Assembly (NCBI GenBank): GCA_949126835.1
Contig: OX421502.1
Span: forward strand, 37,533,416-37,597,415
DNA from: Anisus vortex
Lineage: Eukaryota; Mollusca; Gastropoda; Planorbidae
Reading direction: 5' to 3'
Length of the DNA stretch: 64,000 nt
The translations under genes and the position numbers were made by a program. This document shows, in pieces, positions 55,571 through 64,000 of the stretch (its first letter is position 1; the number at the start of each line of letters is the position of its first letter). A model generated the notes under the pieces. That model was given only the letters and a program-made list of their open reading frames with translations. It did not search any database and had not been told where the DNA came from.

Positions 55571-57446
55571 TGTGTATTTGTGTTATGCACATTTTTATAT
55601 TTGTATCTATGATATTAGCTTGTATTTAAATTGTGTGTATGTATTTTTTTATTTTTTTTGGGAGAAAAATAATAATATTAAGTGCCTCAATAAAGTAGTT
55701 TTAAATTCCAGTCAGTTCGCACCAAGTAAGGACTAAGGACCCACTGTAACCCTACTTTCATCCATTGGCGTCCCTTCCCCCCCCCCCCCCCCCCAGGGAT
55801 ACGGGGTGGGAAAAGTAGCGCCCCAACATTGGTCCACAAATCCTTTGCACCCTTTAACGTTTTTATTTGTCTAGGTAACCGTGAAAGCTTAGACTGTGCA
55901 TTTGACTTAATTTTTTTTTCCACCAAATATCTGTTAACTAAAGCATTTATTAACTCAATACTTCAATACCCTTTTTCTTTGATGATGATTTTGTCATTAT
56001 TTTATTGACTCGCCACATCCAAGTGGGAGGTGGGTGTCGAGGGCAAACAAACCACCGAGAGTGGAAAGTGTTTAACGAAATAATTCTGCAGACTTAAAAA
56101 GTTGTTTGGTTTTTGTGGGGGTTTTTTCCTGAGTTTTTAGCGCCCATGGGGGCAACACCACAAAATCAACACAGGGGGGAGAGCATTACATACACCTCTT
56201 CTAAGACGTGCTGGTGGCGAGTCTCTTTTTTCTATCCCCAGGAGTTGTGTGCCCTTGGATTATTTCCCTTTAGCAAGTGACGTCGGAGCCGGTGAAAGTC
56301 AGGATCTGCTTGGCTCACGCCCACCTCTTACATCCGGTGAGGAGATATGGGAAAAGAAAAGAAGAAAAAAAAAAGGACAACAACACATGATCGGGATTGA
56401 CCAAGCAAATTGTCCGTAACTGGGTGATAAGATTTTGGGGAGTTGTGAGGACTTATCCGGAGGGGGGGGGGAAGCTTCTTTTATATACAGACCCATGCAT
56501 CAAAGTTTATTGTGGATAACTGTTGCTATCTCTTGATAAACACGTGCACCTCATTCCTGCTCCTTATTTTAATGTATACAAGATGGCGGAATCGGGGAAT
56601 GGTGTGGAAGGGTCATAGTCACTCATATATATATTATATGTATCGAAAAAGAACTTCTTGATATAAAATCCCGAACAATCAAGACAATAATGAACATTTT
56701 GCGTTAACTGCATTTGCAAACTGTAATTCATTCGAAGTAATATTTGTTTCAGAACACTGGAGTAAATAAACAACTTATTTTAAAAATCCAGTTAAAAAAT
56801 ATAATGTTTAGTTGAACTAGTTTTTGTTTTTAAAAAGAATTTCTAGCTTTTATAGGTAAGTGAAGATGTATTAAGCTGCCATTTTGTTTGCTTGGTTGAG
56901 GATTTCAAAAGCCTATCCAAGTAGCTATAGAACAGTTGGCGATAGTGTAATAATATATAGTGCAATGTTGCTTATTAAAAAAACAACACCAGATTGTTAT
57001 GTTAGTTAAAAGGTCAAAGATCGATATGATTTACGATTTTAACCATTTCAATAAACAACATATGAACAGAAATAATATTTGCTAATTCTTCTTCTTCGTT
57101 CTCAAGTGTTATGATTTTGGAGGATTTAGACAACAACTCCAATATTTGGGATAAACTGCGCAGTGGCTTACATTTGTTCCAGTCCACCATACAGTTTGTC
57201 AAGTCAGTTTCCTGGAGGCCATGTGGGCCTTATGGCTGACTGGGTAGAGTGGTACAGGTAGGCAGGTTTGAAGGACATGTTCCTCATTTTCTGGAGCTGT
57301 TCCTCACTTGTATATTTGCTACTTTTACCCTACAATAATTCCTTTTCTATCTTACTTAAACTTAAACACCCGCTAGTCGACTGTCTTGGTGACTCAGTCC
57401 CTATGTTTTTCTCTTGTCCCCCACCCTAACAGCTATATCTCTCCCT
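55571..57446. other. no gene recognised
   Basis: AT-rich with a 17-base C run at 55778-55794 and a G run at 56461. No exon or element ends recognised. Confidence 0.4.
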
Positions 57447-57497
57447 CACACACACACACACACACACACGCACACACACACACACACACGCACACAT

Positions 57498-57560
<63 letters not shown>

Positions 57561-57569
57561 CACACACAA
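57447..57569 (+). repeat. (CA)n microsatellite
   Basis: Imperfect CA run of about 120 bp with CG and TATATATA interruptions, ending four bases before the target duplication of the next MITE. Confidence 0.95.
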
Positions 57570-57580
57570 GTACCCTAAAG

Positions 57581-57776
57581 CAGGGGTCGGCAACCTTTTG
57601 CTAACAGTGTGCCAAAGTAGTATTTCTAATTCATTCAGCGTGCCAACAGCCTAAAAGTCAACACACTCTATTTTTTTTTTGTGGTAGAGACTCAAATTTT
57701 TGAAGTTTTGCGAGTGCCATTGAAAAGGGCTTCGCGTGACAAGTTTGGCACGCGTTCCGTAGGTTGCCGACCCCTG
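57581..57776 (+). mobile_element. 196-bp hAT MITE
   Basis: CAGGGGTCGGCAACCTTTTG start, AGGTTGCCGACCCCTG end, perfect 8-bp duplication CCCTAAAG (57573-57580, 57777-57784). Interior matches both ends of the 49544-51587 element: a clean deletion derivative. Confidence 0.93.
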
Positions 57777-58379
57777 CCCTAAAGCTCCTATTATTTATCT
57801 CTGAATCTATTATCATATACTTTTTGCCCGAGAATTTTAAGTTTGATTAGGATTTAATTAGAAGTTGAGTACTTAGTCCTTTCTTCCCCTTGCTCTAATT
57901 TCTGCAGCCTCTCTGTACTCACCCATCCCCCTCCCCCCCCCCCTCTCTCTCTCTCTTTCACTATAACAAAGACACAACCCTATATGTTTATCGTAAACGT
58001 CAACACAATTATTATCTCCCTTTATAATTCTTTTTTTTTCATTTAACCTCTACAATGAAATAAATGGCTTTTAATTGGACTGTGGCTAGCCAGATAGCTC
58101 CATGGTCACGTGTTCACATACCTTCGTTCAACAGCACAATAAACCTCAAGGTTGGCCTCCTAGCATGCGGCCCATTAGGGCCATCTCTACGTCTGGGCCC
58201 AGTTGGGGTTTGATCTTTGAACTCATCGTCGGTGCGCGTGCTACTTTCAAGGGTTCAAGTTTTGACAGAAGTCTTGCAGACGACAACCTGGAATTATACA
58301 AATTACTCACTGTCCCTGTGGGTCTATCTTTGTCTGTCTTGGTTTTCTAGCTATCCTGTCTTTTTTTTCTCTCTTGTTA

Positions 58380-58523
58380 TAGTACTGTCTTTATTTCTCT
58401 CTCTCTCTTTCTCTCTCTTTCTCTCACTCTTTTTCTCTCATTCTCTCTGTTTTTTTCTTTTATTACATGTCTTTCTCTCGCTCTTCTCTCAATCCTATAA
58501 TTTATTGTGTATTCTCTCTCTCA

Positions 58524-58560
<37 letters not shown>

Positions 58561-58710
58561 AATCGCTTCTTTATTTCACACTTTCTTTTGATCTTTGTCT
58601 ATCTTTCATCATACCTCTATCTCTTTCTCTTCCCTTTCTCTGTCTCTCTGTCTTTTCTCTCTTCCCTTTATCTCTTTCTTTCTCTTCCACTCTCTCTCTC
58701 TCGCTCTCTT
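58380..58710 (+). repeat. TC-rich simple-sequence tract
   Basis: Nearly pure pyrimidine sequence with several CT runs. Confidence 0.85.
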
Positions 58711-58813
58711 TCGCTTTCTACATTACTCACCACTGCTTTCATTTCTAATACTTTTTCTCTATTCCCATCCCTTTGTACATTTCACTTACCCTATCACTCT
58801 CTATGTCTTTTAA

Positions 58814-59356
58814 ACTATCTTTCTATCTTTCTATCTTTCTATCTTTCTATCTTTCTATCTTTCTATCTTTCTATCTTTCTATCTTTCTATCTTTCTATCT
58901 TTCTATCTTTCTATCTTTCTATCTTTCTATCTTTCTATCTTTCTATCTTTCTATCTTTCTATCTTTCTATCTTTCTATCTTTCTATCTTTCTATCTTTCT
59001 ATCTTTCTATCTTTCTATCTTTCTATCTTTCTATCTTTCTATCTTTCTATCTTTCTATCTTTCTATCTTTCTATCTTTCTATCTTTCTATCTTTCTATCT
59101 TTCTATCTTTCTATCTTTCTATCTTTCTATCTTTCTATCTTTCTATCTTTCTATCTTTCTATCTTTCTATCTTTCTATCTTTCTATCTTTCTATCTTTCT
59201 ATCTTTCTATCTTTCTATCTTTCTATCTTTCTATCTTTCTATCTTTCTATCTTTCTATCTTTCTATCTTTCTATCTTTCTATCTTTCTATCTTTCTATCT
59301 TTCTATCTTTCTATCTTTCTATCTTTCTATCTTTCTATCTTTCTATCTTTCTATCT
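58814..59356 (+). repeat. 8-bp microsatellite (TATCTTTC)n, about 68 copies
   Basis: Uninterrupted CTATCTTT repeats over some 540 bp without a single variant that I can see. All open frames through it are artefacts. Confidence 0.97.
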
Positions 59357-59359
59357 TCC

Positions 59360-61422
59360 AATCTATCCCACTTCACTGTTTAGTTAACACTGATCCAGTG
59401 TCAATAAGAAAATACTCATTTATTTAAATACAAGAAATCCAATTCCATGTAAAACAAGATGTTGAAAAAACATATTTGATCAAACCCTGAAGTGCCTTCA
59501 AGTGGGACGATTAGTTTTAACCAGAGTAAACTTACTAGCAAGCCCTCCCGGCCCACCCACGTACGTCAAGCGGACGGAGATAGACTTACACAATTTCAAT
59601 GACTACATCGACGACGCAAACCTTACCCCGGGCCGGCCCACTTACCTCATTAACTTACATAGGCGGCACTACAAGATGATCTCGGGTTGAACACTTCACC
59701 TCCTGTTTTACCGCCTTTAACAAGCGCCTCTTGAAACATTCAGCGCGACGTACACCACAAACGACTTGCAGACACCCCTCCTTCTCTCAGGGCCAGCTAA
59801 ATGAACTCTTAACCTTTTTAAAGGAAAAAGTAAACTTCCACTTCTGCTTTACTTCGTCTTGGTATAGAGCAGACGAGAATGAAGGACCTGCTGTCATATT
59901 GGATGTTTACACGTTCACGCCACCAGAGTTATGGCCCCTGGCCCATCACCTTATCATTTTGGTTGATTCTCTCTCCTTCAAAGGAAGGTGTTGCGGAGAG
60001 GGGAGGGAAGGGGGGATTTAGATTACGGCCCTTCATACAAACCCCCGACGTGACCTGAGATGGAATTACATTTGGATAAGTAAATCTAAGGCATGGGAGT
60101 GAGAATGTTGTATGTGTGTGTGGGGGGGGGGGGGGGGGGATGGGGAGGGTTCAATCTGACAATGAAAGAAAATAGATCCTGTCGGTAATGTAAACACTAT
60201 TTAAACAGTAGGGCGACCACCATTTACAAACTGATAGTTCCATGGATGGATTGTCTTCCCCCTTTTTTTTTCTTTTGTCGTAGTATGTTTTGAATAATGT
60301 CTTCAAGTTACATGAAATATTTAGAGTCCACTTCGATTTCTTATTCTTTCTCTATCTCTTTCTCACTCGCCTTCTCTCTCACTCTTTCTTTCCCACTCAT
60401 TGTTATCCAATACAATCTATCTCAAAAGCTCTCCTCTATATTCTCTCTCTTCTCTCTGTCTCTCTCACTTTCTTTCATTCTCCATCCATATTGACCCCCC
60501 CCCCTACACACACACACACAGCCCCATCCCCAACACTGACAGCGCCTTGACATGCCATGCATGATTTCACTTCACACTACACAAAGAGATTGAGTAACTA
60601 CATCACGTGACAAGCAATTATTATTAAATTTGTTCTAAATGAATAAACTTGATGAATTGCTGGGAATTAGAATTGGATGTTAGGGGTGGGGGGGTAGGTT
60701 GGGTGTGTTTGGTGCGGTCGATTTCCGGTGGAGATTGATAACCTCAGTTAAAAATAAAATATCAACAGTGTGTCGTGATAATATACGGACGTCACGCTGT
60801 GTATAATAGGTCTCTATGAATAGGCCCAGAATGATGTCTTCTTTAATATTATTTGTTGATGTTTATGATTTTCAAAGAACGTACGGTTCAACTTTCAAGT
60901 AGCGGTTGCCCGACCACACCAAAAAAAAACAACAACAACACAGAAACTAAAACCTAGTAGGCCACCTACATGTGGGGTGGGCCACAGATATTTTGCTTTG
61001 TCAGATGGTATGAACTCGTGGGGCGGAGGGAGGGGATGGGTAGTAGTCTTGTCAACAAGTTGTATCTATGTAGATTAAAAAAAGGAATTACCAATTCCCC
61101 TTGTGTCAGTATGTACATCTGTCATGCCATTAGACTGACACGTCATTTCATTCGTCACCTTCTAAATGCTATAATTTACGCTTAACGCAGTTGTTGTTTT
61201 TTTTTTAAATATATTTCCTTTGACCGAAAACTTGTGTGTTTTTTCTTCTTCAGTCAATTTCTTCCCAGTTCATTGAATATTTGGACCGAACATTTTAGAA
61301 TCGAAACGAAGAAGAAAGGGGATTTAAACAAAAAGTAAATCCTTATTTGGAAGTAGTCCAATGATTGGAATGCTACCCTAGGTTTGTTTTTTTTTGGTGA
61401 GAAAAATAAAAGTATAATTTAA
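59360..61422. other. no gene recognised
   Basis: 59500-60000 is somewhat richer in GC and has two open frames (59502-59690, 59731-60021), but no homology, start context or splice signal supports them. G run at 60122-60139; CT-rich stretch 60340-60480. Confidence 0.4.
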
Positions 61423-61426
61423 TTAA

Positions 61427-61666
61427 CCCTTCCCGTACCGACCTACTTTCCCATGCATACCTTCAGTCAGGGGCGAAGCCACAGGGGGGGCTGAAGGGGG
61501 GCTAAGCCCCCCCCCCCCCTGGAATGAAAAAAAAAATTTTTTTCAACTGATTTTTGTAAAATATGCACTAAATTCGCTAAAAATTTGGTAAATCTTTATC
61601 ACGCGAAAGTTTAGCTCCCCCTGGAAAAAATTTCTGGCTTCGCCCCTGCCTTCAGTCCCGCTATAT
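61427..61666. mobile_element. piggyBac-type MITE interrupted by another MITE, cut by the gap
   Basis: TTAA (61423-61426) then CCCTTCCCGTACCGACCTAC, as in the copies at 25437 and 30916. The element is split by 61468-61648, and its right part runs into the N run. Confidence 0.7.
61468..61648. mobile_element. 181-bp hAT-like MITE, clean copy
   Basis: CAGGGGCGAAGCCA start, TGGCTTCGCCCCTG end (14-bp perfect inverted repeats), perfect 8-bp duplication CCTTCAGT (61460-61467, 61649-61656). Diverged copies at 997 and 53755. Confidence 0.9.
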
Positions 61667-61866
61667 NNNNNNNNNNNNNNNNNNNNNNNNNNNNNNNNNN
61701 NNNNNNNNNNNNNNNNNNNNNNNNNNNNNNNNNNNNNNNNNNNNNNNNNNNNNNNNNNNNNNNNNNNNNNNNNNNNNNNNNNNNNNNNNNNNNNNNNNNN
61801 NNNNNNNNNNNNNNNNNNNNNNNNNNNNNNNNNNNNNNNNNNNNNNNNNNNNNNNNNNNNNNNNNN
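61667..61866. other. assembly gap
   Basis: Exactly 200 N bases; probably a nominal scaffold gap of unknown true length. Confidence 1.
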
Positions 61867-62747
61867 GACTTTATATATTTATTATAATTTATAGGCCTAT
61901 TATTATTATATAAATGATAGCTATAAATATAAATGATAGCATAGGGGCATAGGCCTAAGCCTAAACTTAGTTTAAACTATAAATTTATAAAAAACTATGA
62001 CTATGAGTAGGCAGGTCTAAAAATTATATATTAAAATTAAAATATTGACAGTGTTTACATTTAATCAGACCTGTGTCTTTTTTCGAACAGTAGAACTTTT
62101 GTTTTAAAGAGTAACTTACGGGGTCGACAAAATCTTTGTGTAAACCATAGCAAAGTTTCTGAATTCTGGAAGTTATTTTATCAAAATGGACGGATTCAGT
62201 CCTACCTCCTGTGGGTTAAAAAGAAATACAACTATGAGAAAAAAGACCAACAAATATTTAACTTTGACATTTTTATTAATTTTTAATGTATATTTAAATT
62301 CATATTTAGCGTTAAAATGTAAATATAAACAATAAAACTAACCTCTTTTTTGAACAAACATTCTAGTTTGCAGGTACGGTGTTATGAGTTATGTGATAGT
62401 ACAAAAACAGCAGAGATCCCGCTAAAATCTTGGAATCTCAATACACAATAACAAGGCGCTAAAACTGTTACCAACTGTGAGAATTAAAAGGCCGTATAGT
62501 TTTGCATATGTAGGGCATCATTAAAAAGTAAGAAAATGGGAAATACTAATTGGTTTAAATAATACAATAGTATATTCCTAATAAACAAATTAATTAGCAA
62601 TATAATCTTTTTAAATGTACAGAAATAAAAAAAATTATTTTTCCATCGGGATAGCTTTATGGATTTAAATATGTTACGTTGGCAACATTGCGCCAAAGTG
62701 ACGTCATTATCTCTCTTTTTTAAACTTTGGAACAAAAATAACAAAAA
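61867..62747. other. no gene recognised
   Basis: AGGCCTA-rich patch at 61890-62010, then AT-rich DNA without element ends I can pair. Confidence 0.4.
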
Positions 62748-63020
62748 TTAAACGGAGTGATTATACGGCGGATCCGCCGTATAACGCTGAGCGTTATTCG
62801 GCGGATTTTTGCGTGAACTCCTGACCTATATTATACATAATTGTTTTTCTGGTCCTATATACTTAATTACTATTTTTTCGTACTATTAAGAACAAGGTTT
62901 GTGGCCCAATGGTTAGTAGCTTGCGCTGTCAACAGGGGGGACGCAGGTTCAAATCCAGCCAGCTCCGCCAATTTTTTTTAGTATTATAAAAAAATACACC
63001 GTAATCACTCCGTTCAATTA
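62748..63020. mobile_element. 273-bp inverted-repeat unit with a tRNA-like core
   Basis: TTAAACGGAGTGATTATACG at the left and CCGTAATCACTCCGTTCAAT at the right are inverted repeats of about 20 bp. Between them are the palindrome at 62761 and a tRNA-like segment at 62890-62970. It overlaps the left end of 62761-63448. Confidence 0.5.
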
Positions 63021-63448
63021 TAGTAAAACGATAAATATTTTTTTGATTTTTTTGTAAGTAACCATTTGTCATTGTTTATAATTAATTCAAACATAAAGGT
63101 TACCCTATTACTATGGCCTATGTAAATTAATCACAATTAGAAATTGATTTTACGGTTAGGCCCGGTTAGGGTTAGGGGTTAGGACTTAGCTAGGAATATG
63201 ATCCTAATTAAAAGCCTATAGAGTCACTATAGAATAGAATATAAAGTTTTAAGTCATAAGTATAGCCTAACTCTCACAATTTTTCGTAAATTCGGTATTA
63301 TACACTTTCGGCTGTTTGAATAACGCTTCCCAAAAATAAGTGCTTCGCGTTGTAGGCAGTGGAAAAGATCCTGTATAATATAGGTCACGATTTTACGCAA
63401 AAATCCGCCGTATAACGCTGGGCGTTATACGGCGGATCCGCCTTATAA
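62761..63448. mobile_element. 688-bp MITE with 76-bp palindromic inverted ends
   Basis: Left end 62761-62836 and right end 63373-63448 are near-perfect complements (ATCCGCCGTATAACGC, GGCGGATTTTTGCGT, TGACCTATATTATAC). Each end starts with its own palindrome: 62761-62784 is a perfect 24-bp one centred on GGATCC, and the right copy has one change. No target duplication was identified. No coding frame. Confidence 0.75.
62890..62970 (+). repeat. tRNA-like segment
   Basis: TGGCCCAATGGTTAGTAGC fits box A and the D arm, and GGTTCAAATCC fits box B. The acceptor arm does not pair and the T stem has a mismatch, so it is a tRNA-derived remnant, not a tRNA gene. Confidence 0.5.
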
Positions 63449-63626
63449 CGCCTCCCATTAGGATACTATGCCTATGCATAGGTCAGGTCTATTAAAGTCT
63501 AAAGTCTAAGCCTATCCTATAATCCTATGCTGGGCTATGCCTATACCGGGCTATACACTATACCTATATATAGTATATAGCCTATGCAGCTATGCATGAC
63601 TATGTCACTATGTCCTAGACGGTGCT

Positions 63627-63760
63627 CGGTAAATTTGGCAATGGTAAATTCAGAACCGGTATTTAAGGCAAGGTGATTTTGGCAAAGGTAATTTTGGAAT
63701 AGGTAAATTCGGCAAAACACGCAAAGCGGTAATATTGGCAACGGTAAAATTGGCAATCAT
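63627..63760 (+). repeat. degenerate short tandem repeat
   Basis: Seven or eight variants of GGTAAATTTGGCAA spaced 14-20 bp apart. Confidence 0.65.
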
Positions 63761-63810
63761 ATAATATCCACTGTTTTTATTAAAAGTATTGGTTAAACTA
63801 CACTCTAGTC

Positions 63811-64000
63811 CATGGATAGGCAACCTATGCAATGCGTGCCATACTTGACACACAAGAGTGTTTTTAAATGGCACATGAAAGACCACCAAAATGGTGAAGA
63901 GAGCATGATAACATTAAGGAGCAATTTGGCACGTTATTTAATTGAACGTCATCTAATGATCAAAGACAAACATTTTAAATAGGCGCCAAATGTACCCCTT
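63811..64000 (+). mobile_element. left end of a hAT element, continuing past the window
   Basis: CATGGATAGGCAACC, then GCGTGCCATACTTGACAC and GGCACATGAAAGACC align with 49544-49640. The right end would lie beyond 64000; the upstream octamer CTCTAGTC is the candidate target duplication. Confidence 0.7.

Noticed and set aside
58507..59427. Open frames of 306 and 204 codons
   Set aside because: Translation of CT-rich and 8-bp simple repeats only.
59502..60021. Two consecutive open frames of 62 and 96 codons in a GC-richer patch
   Set aside because: No homology, no splice signals joining them and no start context; kept only as unassigned sequence.
62890..62970. Functional tRNA gene
   Set aside because: Boxes A and B are present, but the acceptor stem does not pair and the T stem has a mismatch.

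Overview
The window is eukaryotic, intron-containing, AT-rich and extremely repeat-rich DNA, most consistent with a molluscan (probably gastropod) nuclear genome. The basis is a CEP135/TSGA10-family gene with metazoan GT-AG introns, a multi-exon secreted cysteine-rich gene, non-LTR retrotransposon tails and tRNA-derived SINEs, and hAT, pogo and piggyBac-type DNA transposons with their MITEs. The species cannot be fixed from the sequence. There are no prokaryotic-style operons, no rRNA and no convincing functional tRNA. A 200-base run of N (61667-61866) marks a scaffold gap.

Three protein-coding genes are supported, all on the + strand. (1) 478-3097 holds the last four exons of a CEP135/TSGA10-family centriolar coiled-coil protein, followed by a long 3' UTR. 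(2) 16764-30023 is a complete nine-exon gene for a 365-residue secreted cysteine-rich protein. Every splice phase matches, and a short signal-peptide exon lies 1.7 kb upstream of the second exon. Its introns are full of transposons and minisatellites. (3) 34893-35885 is a single-exon, GC-rich gene for a 330-residue protein with two N-terminal hydrophobic segments and a beta-rich module resembling the aerolysin/ETX-MTX2 fold. It stands just downstream of a 66-copy 20-bp minisatellite.

Layout: 1-5 kb, centriolar gene; 5-8.5 kb, LINE tail and repeat debris; 8.5-15.3 kb, a nest of transposons (a decayed hAT element, split by a 5-kb insertion, which itself contains a 3.0-kb pogo-like element whose PHD-finger transposase carries three nonsense codons); 15.6-30 kb, the secreted-protein gene with its repeat-laden introns; 31-34.3 kb, LINE and SINE remnants and the 20-bp array; 34.9-35.9 kb, the aerolysin-like gene; 36-61 kb, a gene desert with large inverted repeats, two hAT elements of 1.1 and 2.0 kb, a 33-copy 24-bp array, a 68-copy 8-bp array and simple repeats; 61.4-64 kb, nested MITEs around the gap, including a palindrome-ended element with an internal tRNA-like segment.

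The genes show no evident functional link. The coherent story is transposon ecology: at least thirteen copies of one tRNA-derived SINE, a second SINE type whose 3' end copies a LINE tail, several MITE families with recognisable target-site duplications, and datable nesting events.
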